In this document: positions 10,537 to 21,241 of the stretch, piece after piece
Numbering within the stretch: position 1 is the stretch's first letter
How the letters are laid out: every line of letters begins with the position of its first letter
From: Nyssa sinensis
Lineage: Eukaryota > Streptophyta > Magnoliopsida > Cornales > Nyssaceae
Direction of reading: 5' to 3'
DNA length: 64,000 nt
Assembly (NCBI GenBank): GCA_008638375.1
Contig: CM018038.1
Coordinates: forward strand, 17,699,485-17,763,484
The notes under the pieces: generated by a model
What the model was told of the DNA's origin: nothing
What the model saw: only the letters and a program-made list of their open reading frames with translations
Databases searched by the model: none
Program-made: the position numbers and the translations under genes

Positions 10537-10720
10537 CACATTCGAAATATGAGCCTTCCAAGACGAGCCGACACAACGGTTGAAAATAATGATGGATTCT
10601 CAAGTATCGGCTGCGCAATAAATGACGCGTTAAATCGAAGTCTCGAGAAATGGGAAAGCAAAACGTATGACTCTTCACAAAACCCACAACCCTAGTTAAA
10701 ACCCTAGCTTTTAACAAGGG

Positions 10721-10737
10721 CTCGGGGGGGGAGTAGC
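10721..10737 (+). promoter_or_regulatory. polypurine tract of the Tat element
   Basis: The run ctcgggggggggagtagc-like stretch of eight G's and A/G bases directly precedes the 3' LTR start at 10,738, which is where plus-strand DNA synthesis is primed in LTR retrotransposons. Confidence 0.8.
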
Positions 10738-11421
10738 TGATATACCACAAACAGACACACCAATCACTTTGAGACACGTGTGCCCACTAAGTTAACAAAT
10801 CTCGATACTACAGAGCTGACAATTTCGATCATACAGAACAGCCACAAGCCTTCAGGGTATTCTCATATATATCTATCATACAGAGCAGCCACAAGCCTTC
10901 AGGGCATTCTTATTTATATATCATTCAGAGCCGATAAACTCGGTCATACAGTGCAGATGAAGCCTTCAAGACATTCTCATGTATACATCTTCCACACCTC
11001 CCGTTCTGGACAATATTTATTCAACACTTCATATGGATCCAACCTTATGGTTTCCTTAACAACTGTCAAGCGGGGAATAAGGAAACGGTCTTCAATGCGG
11101 AAACTACTATTTATAGTTATCTCCATCTACGACTCAAGGCTCCAAAAGGTAACTGCAATCTCCGATGATCATATCCCTATATTCATGGCATCGAATCCTA
11201 ATCAACTTAGGAAAGCCACGGCTTATATATTAAACCCTAGAGGTACGCTTTTACTTAGATGCTCATTCTTTGGCTTTTAATACAGTCTTTCAATTCTCTT
11301 ACTTACTTAAGCATCGGAGCGGCTACCGCCGGAGCCAATCCGGTGGTCCTCTGATCATCTCTCTGAGTATTCTACAGGTCACGGAGCCCACACGTGTTGC
11401 GAGTCAAAAATTGCAGCATCA
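10738..11421 (+). repeat. 3' LTR of the Tat element
   Basis: This is the second 684-bp copy, about 97-98% identical by eye to 1,661-2,344. The G-box palindromes are retained at 10,774-10,781 and 11,390-11,397. It is followed directly by the aagct duplication at 11,422-11,426, where solo LTR G resumes. Confidence 0.92.
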
Positions 11422-11426
11422 AAGCT

Positions 11427-14400
11427 AATCGGGAACCTCGTGATGGTTATGACAGACCAATTAAGCACATAAGAAATGACGGCGTAATGTCCGAACCTCA
11501 TTACCAATTAATTAGGTGAAATGATGTTATTTTAACACTAAGAAAACTCGAGTTAGCGAACTACAAAAATCCCCAGGGATTAATCACTGACACTAGACCC
11601 TTGGACACTGAAGCTAACCTAATTAGGAGTTGACCGGAAGAAACCGCATCGAAAAATAAGCAATAGAAATGAAGTTATGAGGGAAATAGCCGAAACTACT
11701 TTTTGTGACTACCAAACATGGCATAAGCCAAATAGTGGGAGAAAATGCCAAGCAGGATTTTGTGTACCCAAAAAAATTACCAACTAGGCTAGTGGAACCT
11801 TTGTGTACCAATATACAAAGAAATGTATATAAATACAAATCTGATTTGGCCACCTCCCAAGTGACCAATAACCAAGCATGCAACACAACAGTCATGCATC
11901 ACCCCTATGCCCCATAGACCATAATGCCTATACACCCTATGATTTCATCTTCTCCCAACCAAAATCCATGCAAAGTAATCATGAACTTGGGAGATGTATT
12001 GAACAAGGAAATCTGATATTATTTACAAGTCTCCATATGTGCATTGGAGGGAAAACCAGAGCTAGAGTGATCCTGCAAACTGATATTGGAAGAGAGGTTT
12101 AGAGAGAGAACCTTAGAGTGAGAGAGACATAGGCATAGTGAGTGCATGTTGTGTAGCCATTGAAGGAGCAAGGATGAGAAGAGACTGACTTGAGTAGCAC
12201 GACTGGACTGGATCTGCTCCATTGGAGGACTCAGCTTGAACACAAACCCAAGAGGAGACCACTGTACAAAGGTAAACAGTCCAAAATTTTTGAGAATTTC
12301 TCTTTGGAATTTCGATTACTGTTTTAGAATTTTGGAACTGTTTTGATGAATTGTTGAGGGTATAGACTGCATGCATGCATAAAACTTAACTCTAGGAACT
12401 CCCACATGCATACTATGATGGTTGAAGTGTCGGAATGGCCAAGAAACCCTGAAACCGTAACCAATCTCCATTGATGGACCTTTGAAAACCCAGGTCTGAA
12501 TCGACCCTAGCAGAATGAGATCCTGAGTGTTGGAACGTGAGATAGACCTCAAGGGGATCTCAAAAACCATGAGCCGCGACCCCAGAACCTAGTTTAAAGC
12601 CATCAAATTTCAAACTCTAGCCACAGGTTTAAAACCCAATTCTTCAAAAAACGAGACCAAACTAAAATATGAGACCAGGGACTTGAACCCCATGCTCTAT
12701 AGGTCACGAAACACCAGATTTCATAAGAAATGGACCAAAACAGAGGGTCCTAGAACTAGTTGCAGGTTCAAACTATCGTTTGAAAAACAGAACCTGTTAG
12801 AGTGATTCGATGCTTAAAATCGATGTTAAATTGTAGATATGAGGTGCAGAAACTGATCGGAATAAAAGCCAGTAAGAAACTGTGCCTAAAATGCCACGAA
12901 AATGAAAAGGAAATTTTCTGAAAATTAGGGCTACAGTAACCCTAGAGTTGGGGATGATGAACGGTTCCGGGTATCGGGTCGGACCGGGTATCAGGTCGGG
13001 CCCCAACCCGACTAAAAAAAGGGGTGAACTGTTTAAACGGAACTGCGTCGTTTTGAACCTAAACTGATTTAATTTAAAATCTTAGGGCTGACGTCAACAT
13101 TGTAACTGAACTGGTTAAAATCGGACTGGACCGGTCCGGTTCCCTTACATATGAACTGAACCCTTTGGTTTAGTTTGAAACTTTTAAAAAAATTACAAAC
13201 TGACCCCAACGACTACACAGAATTTCACTATGGCCCAGATTTCTGAAATTTCGTGCAATTATACCCCTGAAAAATTAATAAAAATAATAAAATAATTATT
13301 TTATTATTTTATTAAAAGGGAATAATTACTATTTTGCCCTTGGGCATTAATTGGGTCAAACGGAGTCCAAATTTAATGAATCAATAGTGTATTTTTACTA
13401 TGTTGGGCATTCCAGACTCAATGGTGGAGTCCGATTTATGAAACCAAGTCCCAAAAAATACAGACATGTAAAGGGTAGATGACCGTATTGCCCCCAATAT
13501 GCCTGATGTCCAAATAAGACAAGTTATCAGTGTATTCTTATTATCTTGGGCCTTCTGAGATCAACGGTGGGTCTGATTCATGAGACGGGACTCCGAAAAA
13601 TATGACACGTGAAATTACCAAAATGCCCCTAATGTGCCCTTCGGCCAAATGAAGTCCAAGAAGGTCTAAATTGACTTTCTTCGACGTTCCGGACTCAATG
13701 GTGAGGTCCATACTACGAAACAAAGTATGAAAAATATGACACGTAAATATGTGAAGTTAACAAAGCAACCCTAAAAGTTAACAAAGCTACCAGAAGAGTA
13801 TACATTAAGAGAATAACGCTTAGGTTAAAAGCTAGGATTTAATACGATCTAAGCATAAAATAGGGACATCAATAGGAGATATTTGAGGTACGTATGAAGT
13901 TAATAGATTGTTTATGAATTGTTCTTAGGAACTACAAAGGGGAAAGGGAAGACGTCGCAATAAACGCCAATCTTGGAGTATAAGGTGAGTAACCCTGCAT
14001 TTGAAGTGGAGATTTAACTCCACGGATTTGAAGATGTTTTAAACTTCAAAATATCTGAAGCATTGAATGTTAAATTCCATATTTCATGATTCCTGTGTTG
14101 AAATATTCCGCTCTCATAATTCTCTTGTGACATGTTTACTGAATAATCTTTGTTACAGTTCTATTTGAAAGTAGTTAACATGTTGACCATGTTCTGAAAT
14201 TGTATTCCAACTATTTAAAGATTCTATCATGAAATCTTGAACATCATATTTTAAATGCTCATAAAACGCATTTCTTGAAGAAGTCATATTTAAATACTCA
14301 TAAAAAGTATTTCTTGAAGAAGCTAAAGTTTTGCCAGATAATGATGCATAAGCATCACAAATTATTGAGCACCCTTCGGGTTCTCAATTCAGAAGAATGC

Positions 14401-15261
14401 CCGGTAGCATGATCTAATCCCCCAGGCAACGATATCTCCCAGAAGTAAAACTAGGGTTTGGTTCGAAACGGATCCTCCTAATCAAAGCAAAAAGATGACA
14501 AATGATTTTCGAGAATGGAAGCAGGTTTTCACCCCCATTTTCACTGTGCATGTTTATTTGTTTTGAAATGCATAAACTCTATTTGAAGAAATACATATTT
14601 AGCTTGAATACTTTTAATGTTTCAAAGTTATCCGTTATGAAAAGTGCATATACTCTATGTTTAAAATATACGAACAATTAGTAGCGTGCATTTTATAAAC
14701 TCTCACGTGCGAAACCACTACGAATTGAAAACCCATAACAGATGCAGGAATTACTCATTGAGCTTCTCGAAGCTCACCCTATTCCCTAACATTTTTTCAG
14801 GTATTGATGATGAATAGGAGTCTTGCCCTTTTTGAGGATTGACGTCAGGCAGCTCCATTAGGATCTGGCGATATTTTGGAAGCATTAGGGCCTATGGTTG
14901 GTCGAATTTTGATGTCGTAATTTTGGACAATTATGTACCTAAGCCGAAGGGGCAACCAAATATGTACTTAAGCCCTTGAGGCATTCGAATATGTATTATG
15001 TATAAGACTTTAAGTTTTAGCATGCTCTGATTTTATATTTATGCGTACCGCTATGAAGAGCGGCAGTACCAGATGGTTGTGTGAAAGTTTTAAACAGATT
15101 TCAACTAAGAAAAAAAAAAAAAAGTTTTTCACGCTTCCGCAAAACAAGGCCGCATCGCCATCCGATACTGTTGCTTATGTCAGCCTTGCCCTAAGGCCTC
15201 CAGGCCGAAGGGCGGCAGTCGCGATACGAAATCCGCACAGGGTGGATTTCGGGTCGTGACA
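11427..15261 (+). repeat. right arm of solo LTR G
   Basis: About 3.8 kb of LTR without a gene. Phrases shared with D, F and K include a block near 11,480-11,530 that resembles F near 53,790-53,860 on the opposite strand. Degenerate ~135-155-bp modules follow one another at about 13,333, 13,489 and 13,623. Each ends in a 'ccaaaatgcccct' type phrase, and the middle one holds gacacgtgaa. A gagctt/aagctc hairpin lies at 14,760-14,775, followed by ttttttcaggt at about 14,792-14,802. Small open frames in either direction have no family resemblance. Confidence 0.8.
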
Positions 15262-15396
15262 AGAATTGCTCTCTGCTTCTTGGTTTCCGTCAATCGTTTG
15301 TAAATTTCTCTAAATGAACAACTCCCTTTCTTGTAGCCATTTTCGACTGCCTACAACCGCCCATTCAATCCCCACTATCCACGCAACAGTTTCACC

Positions 15397-15427
<31 letters not shown>

Positions 15428-15951
15428 AACACCACTTGTCCTCAAGTTCGGCAGCCTTGCTGCTTTCCTACCATCCACTCACCTCACTCAGCACACCACT
15501 AGATGCACACAACATTCTTCATTTTCTCTGTTTCCTTTCTTTTTCATGTATAACATACATATATACATATATACTTAATACCGCATATATATATACATAT
15601 ATATTTATATTTCATATATTATAATCTCATTATACACCTATATATATATATATATCCTTACATACACATAGATACATATATCTAGCGGCATATAAATACC
15701 CTTATTTTTGGTATATTACGCACCCATGGAATATGCATGTGCATGGAAATGCACGCATTACGATGCTGGGTCCTAGGGTGTTTAGTATTACTTGGCACTG
15801 AATACTCTAAACAACCATTTACCTTCCAAAATCGTACATTTCTATGAAATACCCTAGTGCAGAGCTTAAACAACTCGGTTTACCATTGATATTCCACTAT
15901 TCGCCCGGTCTATCTCGATATACGTGCCATATCCCGGGTCGGGATATTACA
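15262..15951 (-). repeat. right arm (LTR start) of the 3' LTR of element B
   Basis: On the minus strand the LTR starts at 15,951 with TGTAATATCCCGACCCGGGA and runs left to the insertion of G. It is AT-microsatellite rich (tatata runs at about 15,400 and 15,540-15,660). The equivalent stretches in element A (20,345-20,750 and 42,410-42,808) are near identical in order. The pol remnant of B begins just to its right, after a purine-rich minus-strand stretch (ggtgggtaagaa) that acts as the presumed polypurine tract. Confidence 0.85.
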
Positions 15952-18164
15952 TTCTTACCCACCTAAAAATAAGTTTGTCCCCAAACTTAGCGTATACTAC
16001 TACGAAAATAAATGTGGATAAGTGGCGCGCATGTCATCTTCTCGCTCCCAAGTGGCCTCCTCTATTCGGTGATTCTTCCGTAGAACCTAATCTCAATGAT
16101 CCAATATCTGAACTAGATTCTTTATGTAACTCAGATTCTCCTAGACATCTAACGGCTCGTGCTAAACTACTTGATCTGTACTCTGTATACACTTCCTTTG
16201 CATCGAAACATGAAACACATCGTGTACATATGCTAACTGTGAAGCTAAAGCTAGCTGGTAGGCTATGGGTCCAACCACTCTTGTGATCCTGAATGGCCCA
16301 ATGTATCTCGGCCCGAGCTTTCCCCTCTCGCCAAACCTGACTACACCTTTCATGGGTGACACCTTCAAGAATACATAATCGCCTATCGTGAACTCCAATG
16401 CTCATTTGTGAGCATTTGCAAGCTGTTTTGTCGGCTCTGAGTCGCTAGTAAGCACTGTCGGATCAGCTGTATCTTCCCTGTAGTCTGTTCCACTATCTCT
16501 AGCCCATAGAGCTTCCTCTTACCCATCTTTGTCCAGCACAGTGGTAACTGGCACTTCCTGCAGTATAATGCCTCATATGGTGCCATACCAATACTAGCTT
16601 GATAGCTATTATTGTATGTGAACTCTACTAGTGGCAATTGATCCTCCCAACTCCCCTCAAAGTCTATGATACAGAACCGCAGTAAGTCCTCTAGAGTCTG
16701 TATCGTGCTCTCTGACTGGCCGTCAGTCTCTGGATGATACGCAGTACTAAGACTCAGTTCTGTACCCATAGCTTGCTGTAGACCTCTCCAGAGTCGTGAT
16801 ACAAATCATGGATCCCTATCAGATACAATCGATACTAGAACTCCGTGGAGTCTGACAATCTCCCTGATATATAACTCAGCTAGTTGTTGTAGGGTCTGTG
16901 TCATCTTAGTTGCAAGGAAATGAGCTATCTTGGTCAACCTGTCCATAATGACCCAGATAGAATCACTCCCTCTTACTGTCTTTGGTAACCCTAACACAAG
17001 TCTATTATGATGTGTTCCCACTTTCACTCAGGAATAGGTAGCGACTGTCGAAGTCCACCAGGCTTCTGGTGCTCTAGTTTGACTTGCTGGCGCTTGGCAC
17101 ATCGTGCTATATACTCAGCTATGTCACGTTTCATCCCAGACCACTAATAAGTACCTCTGACATTATGATACATTTTGGTGTTCGCTGGACGCAAAGCAAA
17201 TCTCGAACTGTGTGCCTTATCAAGAATCTCCTTCCTGAGCTTTGGCACATCGGGTACGCAGATCCTGCCCTGATAATATAATATCCCCTCTCGTACTGAA
17301 AACTCAGAGTCTATGCCTGTCTTAACTTCTTGACGAAGCTTAATCAACTTCTCATCATGAGTCTGCTGCTCTCTGATTCTGTCCACAATCGATAGACTGA
17401 CTGTGATGTTGGCACACATTGCCTCAGAGATGGCCAGAACTATCTCTATCTCCATATCCTCCAAGTCTCTCAGTATCTCCGTTTGTATTGTCAACAGGCA
17501 AGCCAAACTCCTTGATGACTTCCTACTAAGAGCATCAGCTAACACGTTTGCCTTTCCAAGGTGGTACTGTATGCTGACCTCGTAGTCCTTCAACAACTCT
17601 AACCAACGGCGTTGTCTCATGTTGAGCTCCTTCTGTGTAAACAGATACTTAAGGCTCTTATGGTCAGTGAAGATCTCGCACGTAGTTCTGTATAAGTAAT
17701 GCCTCCATATCTTCAAGGCGAAGACAATGGCTGCTAGCTCGAGATCGTGTGTCGGATAGTTCTCCTCATGGGGTCTCAACTGTTGTGAGGCATATGCTAC
17801 CACTCTTCCATTCTGCATCAGCACACACCCCAAGCCCATGAATGAGGCATCACTATTGATCACAAACCCTTCGGTTCCATTTGGCACTGTCAATATAGGG
17901 GCTGTAACTAGAAGCTCCTTTAACTCTTGGAAACTCCTCTTCTGTTCCTCTGTCCAAACAAAAGGAACACTCTTCCTGGTTAGCTGGTAATAGGCGTAGC
18001 TATCCTGGAGAAGTCCTTGATAAATCTCCTCTAGTTGCCTGCTAACCCCATAAAACTTTGCACTTCCGTGACACTCGTAGGCTGAGGCCAATTTATGATT
18101 GCCTCGATCTTTTGAGAATTGACGAAGATTTCCTCCTTGCTAATCAAGTGTCCTAGAAATGCTA
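15952..18164 (-). pseudogene. Tekay-like pol remnant of element B (RNase H, integrase, C-terminal domain)
   Basis: Reading leftward, 18,091-17,144 gives the RT tail and RNase H, with acidic residues in [37 protein letters not shown] and LADALSRK. The integrase zinc region follows. Its last cysteine pair is damaged (ARCAKRQQVK), and a stop follows RGTY. The integrase core has [16 protein letters not shown] and ETDGQSEST, with a stop after DRDP. The C-terminal part (16,398-16,162) has KLGPRYIGPFRI and HDVFHVSM, typical of Tekay/Del chromoviruses. RT catalytic core, protease, gag and 5' LTR are missing, because the sequence jumps to the LTR of element A at 18,163-18,165. Confidence 0.9.
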
Positions 18165-18994
18165 TCCTGCATCAAATCCAATGCAGTTCTCTCCTTCTTC
18201 TCCCAAAGATCTCAAATCCACCCTCTGTTTCCATCAAACACCTCCAAATCTTCACGAATAGGGAGTCAAACATCTCCAACCGATTTTTCAGCCGAAACTA
18301 CCCTTCCATTTTTGTGACATCTAGGCTATGGTTTCCACCCCATTTCAATCCTAAATGGTTTCTGCATCACTGAGGATTATTTTCCCAAACTTACACTAAA
18401 GTTTTACATATAAAATTCATGAAACCTGTATTATCACCCCAACCTGCAACTAGGGTTTTCTCTCTTATTTCTAAGCCAAATGAACTACGGTTTGTTCCTA
18501 TCATCACCATTTTCACGCTTAACAAAGTCCTATGCTCAAAACTAAACGAATATGCTTAGATCATGAAAACAGAACTGAACATCACTTACCCGTGTGAGCT
18601 TTTGGCTCGCAGTTTCCTGCTCATTTCTTTTGGTTCTTCACCTCTGAATATCAGAATTGCTCTCTGCCTTCTTGGTTTCCTTCAATCGTTTGTAAATTTC
18701 TTTAAATGAACAACTCTATTTATAGAGAATTTCGTGCGGTTTATCCCCCACTTGCAGCCACCTTTTCTCTCTCTTCCTCCCTTTCTTGCAGCCATTTTGA
18801 CTGCCTACAGCCGCCCATTCAATCCCCACCGTCCACGTAACAGTTTCACCATATATATATATATACAAACACCACTTGCCCTCAAGGTTGGCAGCCTTGT
18901 TGCTTTTCTACCATCCACTCACCACACTCAGCACACCACCGCATGCACACAGCATTCTTTTTTTTCTCTGTTTCCTTTCTTTTTCATGTATAAC

Positions 18995-20344
18995 TAATGT
19001 TTTCAAACCCAGCCCATTTACTGAATCGGAAAAATGTTTGGGTTACGGGTTATCGGTTCAACCGTCGGGTCAACCGAAATCAAACCGTGATGTCATAATT
19101 ATGTAATTATTAAATTTAATAATACATATTATTGATATTTTAAATTTAAAAAATTATACAAAAAATCAAAAATTACTAAAAATTATATAAAAAAAAATTT
19201 ACAAAATATGAATTTACAATGTGAAGAAGGGTTTCTTCTACTTTCTGATTTATAAGCCGTGTAGATGAACAAAGTAAGAAAAATCAAAAGAGAAATGAAC
19301 AAACAAATGGTGAAACAATGCCAAGCAAGCATTACCCATTTACAATAGTGACAGCCCAAATGGAGATAACCAATATTCTGATGAATCCTTTAAAATCTGT
19401 ATGATCCATATTTATAATTTGTATCTAGTTGCCGCTGACTAAAGAATCTCATTTCAATATACCCTTTTCCTCCAATATAAACAATGTCAGATGATGAAAA
19501 TTCATAATGCAATTCTCTTCAAACCCAAAATTATCATATAAATCCTGAGTTAATAAGGAAGGCGAATTTGTCTTTTATTCAACATTTAGGTTCTTTCTTT
19601 TCCTCAATTTTCCCGGCTACTAAACAGATGGTAATATAAAACAATTCTAAACCCAAAAATTTCATATAAATCCTGCTCTTTTTTGGCTTCAAATTAGATC
19701 TTTAACTTTCAAAAACATATTAATAAATTCAAACTGACTCTCACCTCGTACTCGTGATCCGACCTTTTCTCATCGGCGGCAATAATCTCCGACACAGAAA
19801 CTGAAGCTACAGCCTCTTTATCAGGTTTTTGCCGGACTCTCAGATCCAATTGACCGTCGGACTTCCCATCATCATCGTCGTAGTCCTCATCAAATTCTTG
19901 GTCCAATCCAGACCCATCAGGCTGAAACGTCTCGAGTTCTTCCCCCGACTCGATCAGTTGATCGGGCCCTCCCTTATCGTCCTTTTTGTCATCGAAACCG
20001 GCGACCAAGCTACTGAGCCGATCAGGAAACACTCGCTGGGCGGAGGTGGAGCTAGAGGATGGGGAGAGGGAGGTGGAGGCGCAGTAGAGATCATGAAGTG
20101 AGAGGGAGAATTGTTTTTGCCCTAATTGATGTCTTTTATATATAAGCCAAGAACGAGTGTGAATCGGTGAACCAATAACGGGTCACCCGGTTCAACGGTT
20201 GGATCGTCCAGTTTTACCAATTTTTTATTTTTAGAACGGTTTTGAACTTAAAACATGTTAATGGGTTAAACCGGACCATTTTGTGGACCGATCGACGGTT
20301 CAACCGGTTGAACCGGCCGGTCCGGTCAGGGTTTTAAAACATTG
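18995..20344. mobile_element. non-autonomous hAT-type DNA transposon carrying a gene-like exon
   Basis: The 1,350-bp insert is flanked by the 8-bp duplication tgtataac (18,987-18,994; 20,345-20,352), the hallmark size of the hAT superfamily. Its ends are imperfect inverted repeats: taatgttttcaaaccc at the left, and caatgttttaaaaccc read inward from the right. Uninterrupted LTR copies (15,540s; 42,411-42,425) show the empty site. No transposase is encoded. Both ends contain nested ggttcaaccg/cggttgaacc short inverted repeats. The interior carries an exon-like minus-strand segment and AT-rich filler. Confidence 0.88.
19733..20094 (-). pseudogene. captured gene fragment (first-exon-like) inside the hAT element
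   Basis: A minus-strand TATA-like TATATATAAA (20,144-20,135) lies about 45 bases before an ATG at 20,094-20,092. A GC-richer coding-like stretch follows, unlike its AT-rich surroundings. The long frame reads a serine/threonine-rich start (STSLSPSSSSTSAQRVFPDR), then a very acidic centre (DQEFDEDYDDDDGKSD), and ends SDHEYE at a consensus 5' splice site (GAG|GTGAGAG, about 19,736). The ATG is in a different frame from this stretch, so there is a frameshift or the ATG is not the original start. The N-terminus would suit a plastid transit peptide, but that is a guess. I do not recognise the parent gene. Confidence 0.5.
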
Positions 20345-20750
20345 TGTATAACATACATATATACTTAATACCGTATATATATACAAATATTTATATTTCA
20401 TATATTATAATCTCATTATACACCTATATATATATATATATATATCCTTACATACACATAGATACATATATCTAGTGGCATATACATACATTTATTTTTG
20501 GTATATTACGTGCCCATGGAATATGCATGTGCATAGAAATGCGTGCATGCATGCATTACGATGCTTGGTCCTGGGGTGTTTGGTATTGCTCGGCACTGAA
20601 TATACTAAACAACCATTTACCTTCCAAAATTGTATAGTTCTATGAAATACCCTGGTGCAAAGCTTAAACAGCTCGGTTTACCACTGATATTACACTATTC
20701 AGCCCGGTCTATCTCGATATACGTGCCATATCCCGGGTCGGGATATTACA

Positions 20751-21241
20751 TTCTTACCCCCTTAAAAATAAGTTTGTCCCCAAACTTAGCGTGTATTACT
20801 ACGAAAATAAATGTGGATACGTGGCATGCATGTCATCTTCTCGCTCCCAAGTAGCTTCCTCTATCTGGTGATTCTTCCATAGAACTTTGACTAATGGAAT
20901 AGTCTTGTTCCATAGAACCTAATCTCGATGATCCAATATCTGAACTGGATGCTTTATGTAACTCACATTCTCTTGGACATCTAACAGCTCATGCTTAACT
21001 ATCTGATCCGTACTTTGTATACATTTCCTTTCCATCGAAACATGAAACACATCGTGTACATGTGCTAACTCTAAAGGTGAAGCAAGCTGGTAGGCTACGG
21101 GTCCAACCTTTCCTGTGATCCTGAATGGCCCAATGTATCTCGGCCCGAGCTTTCCCCTCTTGCCAAACCTGACTACACCCTTCATGGGTGACACCATCAA
21201 GAATACATAATCGCTTACCGTGAACTCCAACTCTCATTTTT
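20751..21241 (-). pseudogene. pol C-terminal (chromodomain-proximal) part of element A
   Basis: Minus-strand 21,230-20,919 reads KLGPRYIGPFRITGKVGPVAYQ... then HVHDVFHVSMERKC and SYIKHPVQILDHRD, the segment leading into the chromodomain of Tekay/Del pol. The chromodomain proper, which guides integration in chromoviruses, is broken by stops before the 3' LTR. Upstream coding is interrupted at 21,241 by a LINE whose target duplication (ccaactctcattttt) repeats at 22,540-22,554. Confidence 0.85.

Larger units (their letters stand above)
1661..11421 (+). mobile_element. complete Tat-lineage Ty3/gypsy retrotransposon, non-autonomous
   Basis: Two 684-bp LTRs (1,661-2,344; 10,738-11,421) both begin TGATATACC and end GCATCA. 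They are flanked by aagct at 1,656-1,660 and 11,422-11,426. The 5' LTR is followed by a TGGCGCCGTCTGTGGGAA primer site typical of the Tat/Athila group, and the 3' LTR is preceded by a G-rich polypurine tract. In order the interior holds a broken gag, protease, RT, a palindromic tandem array, a non-coding spacer and an antisense gene. RNase H and integrase are absent, so movement would need proteins from a relative. By eye the LTRs differ at about 16 sites (~2.3%), which makes this one of the younger insertions. It sits inside solo LTR G. Confidence 0.93.
1581..15261 (+). mobile_element. solo LTR G (TGTAACACC family), split by a Tat element
   Basis: The sequence begins TGTAACACCCCGACCC at 1,581 and ends TTCGGGTCGTGACA at 15,261. 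It is bounded by the 5-bp duplication agaat (1,576-1,580 and 15,262-15,266), so it is a complete LTR inserted in another LTR. With the nested Tat element and its duplicated aagct removed, about 3.9 kb remains, and no internal retrotransposon region accompanies it. The likely origin is recombination between the two LTRs of a full element. The family is the same as D, F and K. The right arm (11,427-15,261) holds no gene. It does hold repeated modules at about 13,330-13,740 and a hairpin motif at 14,760-14,775. Confidence 0.9.
18165..20750 (-). repeat. 3' LTR of element A, truncated and split by a hAT element
   Basis: The LTR starts on the minus strand at 20,750 (TGTAATATCCCGACCCGGGA). It runs through the same AT-rich and gene-free landmarks as the 5' LTR, then ends abruptly at about 18,165, inside the LTR, where B's pol begins. 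The hAT insertion at 18,995-20,344 is flanked by duplicated tgtataac. Without it about 1.2 kb of LTR remains. No other feature is seen. Confidence 0.85.

Noticed and set aside
16034..16405. Second minus-strand frame over the pol end of element B
   Set aside because: It is a shadow of the pol C-terminal frame at 16,162-16,398, which carries the recognisable GPRYIGPFRI motif.
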